DNA of 17,629 nucleotides from Erysipelotrichaceae bacterium (GCA_003520745.1 DOUE01000021.1:48243-65871), one strand, 5' to 3'; positions 7,045 through 15,476 are shown, counted from the first letter of the stretch. A program made the numbers and translations. Notes: generated by a model not told the origin, from the sequence alone.

Positions 7045-8227
7045 GGTAGCCTCCTTGGGTCAGGGATTCGATCCATTTGGGTAGGACGTCGTAGGCATCC
7101 GCGACCACCGCCACATGGGCGAGGTTGAAGATTTCGGCATTGGGATCGGAGTTGATCGCGATAATTCTCTCTGAACTCTGCATGCCGGCGGCGAACTGTA
7201 CGCTCCCGCTGACCCCGCAGGTCACGATCAATTCCGGTTGGACGCTGCGACCGGACAAACCGATCTGTTGGGTATAGGAGGCGACGCCTTTTTCGATCAT
7301 GGGGCGGGTGAACGCCAGCGAGGCATCGAGTTTCAGCGCCAATTGACGCACGAGATCCAAGCCTTTTTCATCGTTGACCCCGAGTCCGGCTACGACGATG
7401 CGTTTGGCGCTTGAGAGTTTTTCGTCATGGATCAGTGGGGTTTCTTCCAGCACTTCGATCTTGGAGACATACTCCGTGTCATACTTAAACGCAATGACCT
7501 TCCCGGTCGGGTCGACCCGACGGGACGGGGCGCGGAAGACGTTGTAGCGCACCGTTGCGCATTGAGGGCGCGTATGGGTCGTGACGATGCGCGCCATGAT
7601 GTTCCCACCGAAGGCGGGACGGATTTGAACCAAATCCGTGTTTTCCTTGATTTCAAGTTTCGTACAGTCCGCGGTCAATCCGGTCTTGCATCGCGCGGCG
7701 ACTTTGGGCGCCAGCGACCTTCCCAAGGGCGTCGCTCCGGTAAGGACGACGCAGGGTTTGGTTTTTCCGATCAGGTCCGCCAGGACTTCACCGTAGAGGT
7801 CCGCCCGGAAATGGGCGAGTTCTTCATCGCGGACGACATAGACGACATCCGCTCCGAATTCCAGGCAGTCTTGGATGACGGCGTCCACCTTGTTTCCCAG
7901 GACATAGGCGAGGACGGGATGATGGATTTCCTGTGCCAGTTCACGAGCTTTCCCTAATAATTCGGCGACGACGGGATGGGTTCTCCCGTCCAGGCTTTCG
8001 GCGATGACGGAGATGCCCTTGTATTCGGATTTATCGACTTCTTGACGAATCGTTTCGACTTTCGTGATGGCTTTGACCGGGCAGTTGCGGACGCAGATCC
8101 CGCAGACTTTACAGTTGGCGTTGATGTCGACCGCATGATCTTTGAGGGACATGGCGTCGAAAGGACAGACTTCGATGCATTTTTCGCACAAGGTGCAGGT
8201 GTTTTTATCGATCTGGATGAAACTCAT
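7034..8227 (-). CDS. etfA: Electron transfer flavoprotein alpha with N-terminal 2[4Fe-4S] ferredoxin domain, 397 aa
   Basis: Residues 1-55 are a bacterial ferredoxin: C11-C14-C17-C21-P and C39-C42-C45-C49-P bind two 4Fe-4S clusters. The remainder is EtfA: an alpha/beta N-domain (about 70-260) and the C-terminal FAD domain with GLSGRSVQP (323-331), CGVSGSVQFAAGM (337-349) and AINSDP (357-362). The ferredoxin extension is what the EtfA (LctC) of the Acetobacterium lactate dehydrogenase complex has and ordinary EtfA lacks. It is the expected entry point for ferredoxin electrons. The ATG at 8227 is chosen because it overlaps the etfB stop as ATGA, has GAGG upstream, and begins exactly at the ferredoxin domain. 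The reading frame is open upstream to 8512, but that part only mirrors etfB. Confidence 0.93.
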   Translation of the reverse strand: MSFIQIDKNTCTLCEKCIEVCPFDAMSLKDHAVDINANCKVCGICVRNCPVKAITKVETIRQEVDKSEYKGISVIAESLDGRTHPVVAELLGKARELAQEIHHPVLAYVLGNKVDAVIQDCLEFGADVVYVVRDEELAHFRADLYGEVLADLIGKTKPCVVLTGATPLGRSLAPKVAARCKTGLTADCTKLEIKENTDLVQIRPAFGGNIMARIVTTHTRPQCATVRYNVFRAPSRRVDPTGKVIAFKYDTEYVSKIEVLEETPLIHDEKLSSAKRIVVAGLGVNDEKGLDLVRQLALKLDASLAFTRPMIEKGVASYTQQIGLSGRSVQPELIVTCGVSGSVQFAAGMQSSERIIAINSDPNAEIFNLAHVAVVADAYDVLPKWIESLTQGGYHAL

Positions 8228-9033
8228 AGGGAACCTCGCGAAAGTTGGTGTTGGGTGAGCAGATAGTCGTTGAGCGATTGGATGATTTCGGGGGTTTTCC
8301 CTTCGAGTTTCATCGTGACGGTCTCGCTCTCCGGAGGGAAGATCTTTTCGACGGATGTCGGTGACCCCAAGGATCCGACCAGGCTTTTCACGTCTTCCCC
8401 GCCCAGTTCTTTCAAGGTCAGCGTCGTGATGCTTTCGGGCTTGACCCTCTTGAGGTTGAGGTAGGAGGGAAAGCGCGGCGAGGCGTAGTCTTTCTCGATG
8501 GTGAGCAGACACGGGAGTTGGATCTTGCAGATCTGTTGGCTTTTACTGAGGTTGGCTTTGACGATCAGGCTGGTTTCGTCGACTTCACGGATGTCGTCGA
8601 CCCAGGCCAAGTGGGCGATCCCCAGAAGATCGGCCAACGCCGGGCCGACTTGGGCGGTATCCCCGTCGGTGGTTTGTTTTCCGCAAAGGATCAAATCATA
8701 CGAATGAGGAAGGGATCGGATGGCCAGTTTCAAGGTCATCGAGGTGGCCAAGACATCGGCGCCGGCGAACGCGCGGTCGCTGATGAGATAGCCGTGGTCC
8801 GCTCCGCACCCCAGGGCTTCCTTGATCACTTCGGAGGCATTGGGCGGACCCATGGTCAAGACGTCGACCTGGCATCCTTCGCTGTCCTTCAGTCGCAGGG
8901 CGGCTTCCAGGGAATAAAGGTCGTAGGGGTTCATACGGGCGGCCGCTCCCGAGCGGATCAGGCTTCCCGTGACGGGATCGATCGCGACTTTGGTGGTATC
9001 CGGTACTTGTTTGATGCAGACTAGGATTCTCAT
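8224..9033 (-). CDS. etfB: Electron transfer flavoprotein beta, bifurcating-type signature, 269 aa
   Basis: The N-terminus ILVCIKQVPDT (3-13) and RMNPYDLYSLEAALRL (33-48) are standard EtfB. CGKQTTDGDTAQVGP (117-131) is the segment that in flavin-based bifurcating Etfs (for example those of butyryl-CoA, caffeyl-CoA and lactate dehydrogenase complexes) reads DGDTAQVGP; housekeeping EtfB has a different sequence there. This subunit should carry the NAD-facing FAD. It overlaps the regulator upstream and etfA downstream by four bases each (ATGA) and has a GAGGAGGG ribosome site, so equal expression with EtfA is expected. Length is normal for the family. Whether it truly confurcates is inferred from motif and context. 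Confidence 0.93.
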   Translation of the reverse strand: MRILVCIKQVPDTTKVAIDPVTGSLIRSGAAARMNPYDLYSLEAALRLKDSEGCQVDVLTMGPPNASEVIKEALGCGADHGYLISDRAFAGADVLATSMTLKLAIRSLPHSYDLILCGKQTTDGDTAQVGPALADLLGIAHLAWVDDIREVDETSLIVKANLSKSQQICKIQLPCLLTIEKDYASPRFPSYLNLKRVKPESITTLTLKELGGEDVKSLVGSLGSPTSVEKIFPPESETVTMKLEGKTPEIIQSLNDYLLTQHQLSRGSL

Positions 9034-9731
9034 AGACCCTCCTCGTTCATGACGTCCAGGACGAATTCCAAATGCAGACGCATCGCGAATTGGGCGCCGT
9101 CTTCATCGTGGTCCTTGATTTTCTCATAGATGTCGGTATGCTGGTTCAGCAAGGCGATGCCGTATTCTTTCTTCTGTAGGATGTGGCTGCGGTTGTATTG
9201 GACGCTGTAGTAGAGAAGGCTCTCCACGAAGTCCATGGCTTTGATCAGGAAGAGATTTCCGCTAAGTTTGAACACTTCACGGTGGAAGGCGATATCGAGC
9301 GAGGAAGCGATGTTTTCGCCCTCGTCGACCGTGTCTTTCATCGCGACGACGATCCGTTTCAGTTCTTCGGACGCCCCGTTCTTCGCAGCCAGTCGGACCG
9401 CGTCGCTTTCAAGAACGGAGCGGAAATGAACCAGATCCGCATCGAACTTGGGGTCCGACGACAACAGCGGCGATAACAAGGCGCTTAAGGGTTTCATGTC
9501 GATGGGGGCGATCACGGTCTTCCCGCCTTGACGGATACGGATGAGCCCCATGACTTCAAGCACGCTCAGCGCTTCCCTAAGACTTGGACGGGAGACCTGA
9601 AGACTCTCGGATAAAGCTCTTTCTCCGGGAAGACTATCCCCCACCTGAAGTTCACCGCTCTTGATTTTATCGATGATCTGCTTGACGATCTCCTGCACAT
9701 TCTTCGTTTTATTGATCGGAGTGATTTCCAT
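9030..9731 (-). CDS. FadR/LldR-type GntR regulator (FCD domain), 233 aa
   Basis: Residues 12-76 form the GntR winged helix, with LPGERALSESLQVSRPSLRE (34-53) as helix-turn-helix and GLIRIRQGGKTVI (62-74) as wing. The C-terminal domain is all-helical FCD: R104 and the usual metal site D146-H150-H198-H220 are visible. FCD regulators such as LldR/LutR bind lactate or related carboxylates and leave a TGGT-N3-ACCA operator when induced. Such a site lies at 9744-9754, directly ahead of this gene. It is the first gene of the lactate dehydrogenase operon, overlapping etfB as ATGA, so it should repress itself and the enzyme genes. It corresponds in position to lctA of Acetobacterium. The ligand (lactate) is inferred from context. 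Confidence 0.9.
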   Translation of the reverse strand: MEITPINKTKNVQEIVKQIIDKIKSGELQVGDSLPGERALSESLQVSRPSLREALSVLEVMGLIRIRQGGKTVIAPIDMKPLSALLSPLLSSDPKFDADLVHFRSVLESDAVRLAAKNGASEELKRIVVAMKDTVDEGENIASSLDIAFHREVFKLSGNLFLIKAMDFVESLLYYSVQYNRSHILQKKEYGIALLNQHTDIYEKIKDHDEDGAQFAMRLHLEFVLDVMNEEGL

Positions 9732-9743
9732 ATTTCCTCCAAC

Positions 9744-9754
9744 TGGTCATACCA
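9744..9754. promoter_or_regulatory. FCD/FadR-type operator TGGTCATACCA
   Basis: A perfect 4-base inverted repeat with a three-base centre, TGGT-CAT-ACCA, matches the known FadR/LldR-subfamily consensus (TNGT-N3-ACNA). It sits 12 bases before the regulator's start codon and about ten bases after the likely transcription start, a roadblock position suited to repression. Confidence 0.75.
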
Positions 9755-9770
9755 CCAGAACACTAAAGAT

Positions 9771-9799
9771 AGTATAAGCGCTTTCAGCGTCGAAATAAA
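9771..9799 (-). promoter_or_regulatory. Likely promoter of the lactate dehydrogenase/Etf operon
   Basis: On the minus strand TATACT (9776-9771) is a good -10; 17 bases upstream TTTATT (9799-9794) is a weak -35. The region is AT-rich and directly precedes the operator at 9744-9754. A weak -35 would fit a regulated promoter. Confidence 0.5.
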
Positions 9800-9828
9800 G
9801 TGGAAAATGCCCAACTTGTGAAATTTCA

Positions 9829-9856
9829 TAAAAAAGGACATCCGCTGTGGATGTCC
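9829..9856 (-). terminator. Rho-independent terminator of the surface protein gene
   Basis: On the minus strand GGACATCC and GGATGTCC form a perfect eight-pair stem around a five-base loop, followed by TTTTTT. It begins ten bases after the stop of the large surface protein gene. Confidence 0.92.
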
Positions 9857-9865
9857 AGATTTCGT

Positions 9866-12800
9866 TTACGCTGCGTGGTGGATCTTATCGACTTGATGCT
9901 TGGCGAAGAAGAAATTCAAGGCTAACCAGACAAGCATCGAGCCCATCGCGATCGGGTATCCTACGACTTCACGCAACAGGCAGAGTGCGAGAATGACCAT
10001 CGTGTTCAGGATGATATAGGATGCGATGCGGGAGGCGCTGGGTTTGAAATAGGGTTCATGTTTCTTGTAGTTGAACGCAAGGAACAAGGCGGCGACCAAC
10101 CAACCGAAGATGCAAACCCACGGAATGGTGGAAGGCGCGGCTTCCGTCACGTTGATCAAAGCGGCGAACGGGGTTTCTTGGTTGTCGATCTTGATCATCA
10201 GGACGACCCCGTCTTTTCCGACATACTCTTTGGAAGGCTTATAGGTCAATACACCGTTCTTAAGGGTAACGGTTCCGAATTCCGGCTCGACACTGACACT
10301 CGCCACCCCTTTCATAAGATCGGCGCTAAGATAGTCGTTGAGTTTGACCGTAAGTTTTTGGTTATTGGCGACTTCGAAACTTTCATCGCCGATCGGTTGT
10401 CCGAAACCGACGACGGTGGCTTTCCCGTCGACGATCTTGGTGACGACCTGATAGGTGATTTCCTTGCCATCTTCCTTGACGGTGATGGTGTAGGTGTCGA
10501 TGCCGCTTTCACCCTTCTTCGGAGTATAGTAGACGGTATCGTTGACGATGATGATGTCGCCTTTGCTTCCCGGTTGATCGACTTCGATTTCCTTGTCGTC
10601 TTCAGGGTCGCCCGGATTTCCCGGGTCTTCCGGCGTCGGGTCAAACGGCGTGGCGTCTTCGGTGTCCGGTTCTGAAACGCGCACGGTGACGCTTGAACTG
10701 CGTTCGATGTTCCCGTCGCTGACGACGACCGTGAAGGTGTCCTCTCCCGCAAACAAGGCATCGGGGGTATAGAGTACTTTGTTGTCGACGATCGTGACGA
10801 CGCCGTGAAGCGCGCCATGGACGTCGATGATGCTCAGCGCATCGTTTTCCACGTCGGAGTCGTTGGCAAGGACATCAAGGGTGACCGGGGTATGATAGCG
10901 GGTCGAACCTTCATCCAATCCCAATACCGGTGCGTCGTTGACGGCGTCGACCGTCAGATCGACCATCGTCGTCGCCGTGAGTTTTCCATCGGTGATGGTG
11001 TAGGTGAAACCGTCCGTCCCGTTGAAATCAAGGAAAGGTTGATAGACGAGTTTCCCGGATACAAGCGTGACTTTCCCGTGTTTCGCCGAAGTGAAGGATT
11101 GGATCGTGATGATCGAATCCAGATCCGCATCATTGAGGAGTACATCCATCGTCAACGTCCCGTCTTCATTGAAACGATACTTGTCGCCCACGGCGACCGG
11201 GGCGTCGTTGACGGCGTTGATCGTAAGTTCGATGGTGGCGGTCGATGTCAACTCGCCATCGGAAATGGTGTAGGTGAACGCATCGGTTCCGTTGTAGTTG
11301 AGGTTTGGCGTGTAGGTGAGTTTCCCGTCGATTAGCGTCACGACGCCATGGGAGGCTTCGGTGAACGAGAGGATCGAGAAGCTATTGTCCACATCCGAGT
11401 CGTTATCCAAGACATCCAATTCCAAACTTCCGTCTTCGTCGAGCGTGAAGTCATCGTCGTTGGCGACCGGTGCGTCGTTGACGGCGTCGATCGTAAGTTC
11501 GATGGTGGCGGTCGACGTCAATTCGCCATCGGAGATGGTGTAGGTGAACGTATCGGTTCCGTTGTAGTTGAGATTTGGTTCATAGCTGAGTTTTCCATCG
11601 ACCAGCGTCACGACACCATGGGTGGCCTCGGTGAATGAGACGATCGCAAACTCGCTGTCGACATCCTCGTCATTCTTCAGGACATCGAGTTCAAGACTGC
11701 CGTCTTCGTCCATCGTGAACCCATCGTCGTTGGCGACCGGCGCATCGTTCACCGCTGCGACGATCACGGTGACGGTCGCTGTGGAAGGACTGCCGAAGGC
11801 GTCTTCCATCGTATAGGTAAAGGAGAATTGCCCGTGATAATTCGCTGCGGGGGTATAGTGGATCGTATTGTCGACGATCGACAGTGTCCCGGCTTCGGTT
11901 TTTGTGAAGTCGGAAATCGAAACGATTTCCAATGCTTCTTCAAGCGGCGTATCGAAGTCGAGGTCGAGATCGTTCGCCAACACATCCAGAGTGGTTTCCA
12001 AAGCGTCTTCCGTCACATCGAAGACATCGTTGACGCCTGAAGGATCGGTGTTGGCTAACGTGGTTACAGTCTTTGATACTTGACGGACATTCCCTGCGGC
12101 ATCCATCGCTTCCACCAGGATCTCGACGATTTGATGGCGGGTATATCCTTTCGCCACGACATCCAGCGAACTCATCCATGCCGACCAACTTGTCCCGTCG
12201 AAATAACGATAGGCAAGCGGCGCGAGTCCGGAATGGAGGTCGTTGGTCGATGCGCTGATGTCGATGGAATCGATCGTCTGACTGATCGCCACGATTTCAA
12301 AAGCTTCCGGTAGGGTTTTGTCGACTTTGATCACAGCCGAGCCGGTTTCGCTAAGGTTGCCTGCGAAATCGATCGAACGATAACCGACCGTATAGGTTCC
12401 GGTATCGCTGAGCGTGAAGATCGAACCGACCGTCCAGTTCCCGTCATCGATTTTATACTGGTATTCTTTTAGTAGACTTCCGCCGGCATCGTTAGATCCG
12501 GACAAAGTCCCCGAAACACTGAATCTCGTCCACGTGCCTGACGTATAGGCCGATCCGTTGGCCACAAGCGCCAATGAAGGTTTCGTCGGTGCACTGAGAT
12601 CCAGTTTGACGACGCTTGACGTGACGGTCGAATTCCCCGAAGCATCCGTCACCTTGAAATAAACGGTGTGGTTGCCGTCGACGGACAGCGTTTTGGTATT
12701 CCCAAAAACATAATTGACACCGTCCAAGGAAACGGAGTACACCAGATCGTTCTCCGCCGTGAAGTTATCCGTCGAACCGCTCGCGGTGATCTTGATGATT

Positions 12801-15283
12801 TCCTTCGACCATGTCCCGTTGACATAGGTCGGTTCATGGGTCAAGGTCGGGGTGCTCGGAGCGGCGATGTCGCTGAGCGTGAAAGGTCCGAATTTCCCGG
12901 TTGTGACGTTCCCGGCATAGTCGTAGGCTTGGTAATGGATATAGTTCACCCCAAGCGATGAGAGTTGGTAACTGTATGATGCGTTGGTCCCCATCGAGCC
13001 CCATTGGCTCGGAACCGTGGCGCTGTTGGAGACGACGACATAGCGATGGCTGAATCCGCTACCGTTTTCGTCGTCTTCGAAGCTCAAAGTGACGGTTTTC
13101 TTCGCGGTGAACGATCCGGACGCCGTATCGCTCACGACTGAAACGCCGACCGTATCTTTGACGACCGTCAGATAGCGTGAAACTTCCTGCGACCAGACGT
13201 TGTTCGCATTCTTGACTTTTAGGGAGATTTTATAGACCCCGGCGGCGAAATCCGAGAAATTGGTCTTCGCGGTCGAACCCGAATACACCGAGGTTCCGTC
13301 TTTGGTGATCGTCCATAACCGATCCGTGATCGCGATGCCTTGCGGATCGTAGGACGTGTCGGCATAGCCGACCAGCGTGGAGACATAGGTCAGTAAACGG
13401 GACGGCGTGATGTTGAATTCGGCGACCGGTACGGCTTGCGCGGATACGGTCGTGGAAACATAGCGTAGATACGGATCGCTTTCGACACCGTACTCGTCGA
13501 CGACGACTTGCTTGAAGATGTATTCCTTGTTGGCGCTTAGGACCGTCGGTGTCCCCGACGTCCACGACGCATCCGTCGTCAGCTTGTAGTACCAGTTCGT
13601 CGACTTGATGCCCTTGTCCGCCGTGCTTTCCTGATCGGGATCATAGGCCTGGTTGGTGATTGAAACGTTGTAGGAACCATCCACGGCGACGGTGAACTTC
13701 GCCACGGGCTTACGATGGACATAGACCGTCTTCACCAAGATATCCTGGTAATAAATCTCGTATTTCCCGGATTCGGTGAATGAAATGTCGAGGTTGTTGA
13801 GATACAGATTGTCGTAAGGGACCGTTCCGGTCGAATTTTCGAAATAGGTCGGGTCATGGTCGATCCGCCATTTCCCCTGCGGCCAATCCGCATCGATCGT
13901 GTTGGTTTGCTCGGAAGCCGGCGTGATCGAAAGCGAACTGGGTTTCCCGTAGATCAGTTTCTCCGTGTCGTTCTCCACGCCGTCGATGTATTTGGCGTAG
14001 ATGTAGGTCGCCAGCGCCTGGACTTGTTCGGCATAGGTATCGGTCGCAGCCGCATCCTTATCCACGAACAACCCGTTGCCGGAATTCTTGGCGATGAAGG
14101 CGTTGCCGTCGACATCGTTCTTGCCCCATCCGAGATAATGGATGTTTTCGTTACCAAGCCGGGCGAGAATCTCGCCGAGGGCGACGGCGTCGGAGAAATC
14201 CGACACGGCGCCGTCTTCCGCATTGATGATGAAGCGTTTCGATTGGTCGCGCCATTCCGGTTCGCGGATGACTTCCGAGAAGCGACGGGTCGATTCCGTG
14301 CTCATACGGACATTATAGAAGGTGAAGTGGGTATGCAATGAACAACCATGGGAGAGATAGCCGACCAACGGTCCGAAACCATAACCGCCGAAATCGGTGG
14401 TCAACGGGACGGTCGTGGCTTTGGTACTGTTCGCCAAGGTGAAGTTGACGAGCACGTCGTTGTACCACATGGTCAGTTCGTCCGCCGTCGCTTCGATCTT
14501 CACTTTACGGGTGGTTTCCGTTCCGACCGCATAACTGGCGATTTCGGTGAATCCTGCGTAGGATTGGATCGGCGTCCCAGTGGAATTATGGAACGCGTTC
14601 ACGTCGATGTTGGTGAATTTATACACCCGGATGGTCGGTGCGCCGCCATAGGGGTACTGGAAAAACAACAGGTAGCCCGACATGGTCCGGCTGGCGAGAT
14701 TGGTGTTGGACGACATCGTGGTATTGAAGAGGAACCCGGCGCCGTTCAGGGCGTCGTAGAATTCCCCCTCCTGGATGGTGAAATCGAAGGTCTTTTTCCC
14801 GGTCTCGTCGTTGGGCATGAACATGAAATCCTTATAGCCCGGCGCCCCGTAGCCAAAGAAATCGATGTTGGTGCTGGTCGTGATGGTCGGGACGATGTGG
14901 TTGTACAACACGTAGTTCCCGTTGGTTTCACTATAATACGGGCGATAATAGTTGATGACATTGGTCGTATAGTTGGTATGGTCGTAGATTTCCCAGCCTT
15001 CGGACGTATTCCCCGCGCTGACTTCGCTGGATTCCACGGCTTGGATCTTGATCTTGTCCTGGGGTACGCCTTTGTTGACCAAAGCGGCGATCAAATCCGC
15101 CTCGAACGTATCGATGGTTGAGTCCGTTTTCCCCAACGTCAACACGATGTCCAACAGGTCGTCTTGATCGACGTTGATGTCGATGTTGGAAGCGAGTTCG
15201 GCATGTACGTTGATGCCTTGGAACATCAGGATGGCAAGGAGTAAAGCGAGGAGGGATCGACTGATTTTACGGAATGAATTCAT
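9866..15283 (-). CDS. Giant multidomain surface protein with tandem cadherin-like repeats and C-terminal membrane anchor, 1805 aa
   Basis: Probably an adhesin or cell-envelope protein; function otherwise unknown. In order: signal peptide (1-28, cleavage after NVHA); a vWA-like first strand/helix (about 35-65); a lectin/LamG-like beta domain (about 70-330); a vWA-like second half with RFIINAED, IHYLGWG and NSGNGLFVD (about 350-435); PKD-like domains from 525 and 618 with YDPD/YDPQ motifs; four Ig-like repeats with D-x-AGN or DASGN endings (about 712-1083); five Tandem-95 cadherin-like repeats (1084-1537); an acidic proline linker (1538-1569); two degenerate repeats; and three hydrophobic helices (1720-1738, 1753-1774, 1778-1794). 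No LPXTG motif is seen. The ATG at 15283 is chosen over 15310 because it begins the signal peptide and has AAGGGG upstream. It is a single gene with its own promoter and terminator. Confidence 0.85.
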   Translation of the reverse strand: MNSFRKISRSLLALLLAILMFQGINVHAELASNIDINVDQDDLLDIVLTLGKTDSTIDTFEADLIAALVNKGVPQDKIKIQAVESSEVSAGNTSEGWEIYDHTNYTTNVINYYRPYYSETNGNYVLYNHIVPTITTSTNIDFFGYGAPGYKDFMFMPNDETGKKTFDFTIQEGEFYDALNGAGFLFNTTMSSNTNLASRTMSGYLLFFQYPYGGAPTIRVYKFTNIDVNAFHNSTGTPIQSYAGFTEIASYAVGTETTRKVKIEATADELTMWYNDVLVNFTLANSTKATTVPLTTDFGGYGFGPLVGYLSHGCSLHTHFTFYNVRMSTESTRRFSEVIREPEWRDQSKRFIINAEDGAVSDFSDAVALGEILARLGNENIHYLGWGKNDVDGNAFIAKNSGNGLFVDKDAAATDTYAEQVQALATYIYAKYIDGVENDTEKLIYGKPSSLSITPASEQTNTIDADWPQGKWRIDHDPTYFENSTGTVPYDNLYLNNLDISFTESGKYEIYYQDILVKTVYVHRKPVAKFTVAVDGSYNVSITNQAYDPDQESTADKGIKSTNWYYKLTTDASWTSGTPTVLSANKEYIFKQVVVDEYGVESDPYLRYVSTTVSAQAVPVAEFNITPSRLLTYVSTLVGYADTSYDPQGIAITDRLWTITKDGTSVYSGSTAKTNFSDFAAGVYKISLKVKNANNVWSQEVSRYLTVVKDTVGVSVVSDTASGSFTAKKTVTLSFEDDENGSGFSHRYVVVSNSATVPSQWGSMGTNASYSYQLSSLGVNYIHYQAYDYAGNVTTGKFGPFTLSDIAAPSTPTLTHEPTYVNGTWSKEIIKITASGSTDNFTAENDLVYSVSLDGVNYVFGNTKTLSVDGNHTVYFKVTDASGNSTVTSSVVKLDLSAPTKPSLALVANGSAYTSGTWTRFSVSGTLSGSNDAGGSLLKEYQYKIDDGNWTVGSIFTLSDTGTYTVGYRSIDFAGNLSETGSAVIKVDKTLPEAFEIVAISQTIDSIDISASTNDLHSGLAPLAYRYFDGTSWSAWMSSLDVVAKGYTRHQIVEILVEAMDAAGNVRQVSKTVTTLANTDPSGVNDVFDVTEDALETTLDVLANDLDLDFDTPLEEALEIVSISDFTKTEAGTLSIVDNTIHYTPAANYHGQFSFTYTMEDAFGSPSTATVTVIVAAVNDAPVANDDGFTMDEDGSLELDVLKNDEDVDSEFAIVSFTEATHGVVTLVDGKLSYEPNLNYNGTDTFTYTISDGELTSTATIELTIDAVNDAPVANDDDFTLDEDGSLELDVLDNDSDVDNSFSILSFTEASHGVVTLIDGKLTYTPNLNYNGTDAFTYTISDGELTSTATIELTINAVNDAPVAVGDKYRFNEDGTLTMDVLLNDADLDSIITIQSFTSAKHGKVTLVSGKLVYQPFLDFNGTDGFTYTITDGKLTATTMVDLTVDAVNDAPVLGLDEGSTRYHTPVTLDVLANDSDVENDALSIIDVHGALHGVVTIVDNKVLYTPDALFAGEDTFTVVVSDGNIERSSSVTVRVSEPDTEDATPFDPTPEDPGNPGDPEDDKEIEVDQPGSKGDIIIVNDTVYYTPKKGESGIDTYTITVKEDGKEITYQVVTKIVDGKATVVGFGQPIGDESFEVANNQKLTVKLNDYLSADLMKGVASVSVEPEFGTVTLKNGVLTYKPSKEYVGKDGVVLMIKIDNQETPFAALINVTEAAPSTIPWVCIFGWLVAALFLAFNYKKHEPYFKPSASRIASYIILNTMVILALCLLREVVGYPIAMGSMLVWLALNFFFAKHQVDKIHHAA
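10673..12034 (-). repeat. Five tandem cadherin-like (Tandem-95 type) repeats inside the surface protein
   Basis: Units begin at residues 1084, 1178, 1268, 1358 and 1448, so spacing is 94, then exactly 90, 90 and 90 residues (270 bases each). Units 2-5 open with VNDAPV followed in most by an NEDG/DEDG turn, a DVL.ND.D segment, HG.VTL, NYNGTD.FTYTI and DG.L. The middle three occupy 11752-10943. Acidic DxD-type positions between units would fit calcium binding (inference). Confidence 0.88.
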
Positions 15284-15318
15284 ACTGTTTCCCCTTCGTG
15301 CAAAGCACATCTAGTTTT

Positions 15319-15346
15319 ATTATATCGGTGTCATCGTCTCCGTCAA
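15319..15346 (-). promoter_or_regulatory. Promoter of the giant surface protein gene
   Basis: On the minus strand TTGACG (15346-15341) and a perfect TATAAT (15324-15319) are 16 bases apart. Transcription would start near 15312, leaving a leader of about 29 bases that holds the AAGGGG ribosome site. This also argues against the ATG at 15310. Confidence 0.75.
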
Positions 15347-15396
15347 CGATTTTTTATACAATATTGCTTATTTTTGTATCCTTTTATCTCAAATAA

Positions 15397-15410
15397 TGCG
15401 TGTTTACGCA
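15397..15410. promoter_or_regulatory. Inverted repeat in the divergent promoter region (possible operator)
   Basis: TGCGT-GTTT-ACGCA is a perfect five-base inverted repeat lying between the promoter of the surface protein gene and that of the divergent regulator gene, about 30 bases upstream of the latter's -35. It could bind one or both GntR proteins. Nothing else in the 193-base gap stands out beyond AT-rich sequence. Confidence 0.35.
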
Positions 15411-15441
15411 ATTTTTGTTACTGTTTTCCCGTGGAATCATC

Positions 15442-15470
15442 TTGGCATTCGATTGGCGAGGGGGTACAAT
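15442..15470 (+). promoter_or_regulatory. Promoter giving a leaderless transcript for the first GntR gene
   Basis: TTGGCA (15442-15447) and TACAAT (15465-15470) are spaced by exactly 17 bases. Only six bases separate the -10 from the ATG at 15477, so the expected start of transcription is the A of the start codon or within a base or two of it. The nearby GAGGGGG lies within the promoter spacer and would not be transcribed. Confidence 0.7.
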
Positions 15471-15476
15471 GAAGGC

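Noticed and set aside
7034..8512. 492-codon extended start for etfA
   Set aside because: The extra 95 codons lie entirely within etfB in another frame. The ATG at 8227, with an ATGA overlap and the ferredoxin domain directly after it, is the real start.
10673..12034. Regular repeats considered as CRISPR or as a mobile element
   Set aside because: The repeat period is 270 bases, units are in frame and coding, and there are no short identical repeats with unique spacers and no terminal inverted repeats or transposase.
14348..15121. 257-codon plus-strand open frame opposite the surface protein
   Set aside because: The minus-strand frame has a signal peptide, promoter, terminator and continuous domains; the plus-strand product looks like an antisense artefact.
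15284..15310. Upstream ATG for the surface protein
   Set aside because: It would fall within a few bases of the predicted transcription start and adds nine residues before an otherwise typical signal peptide.
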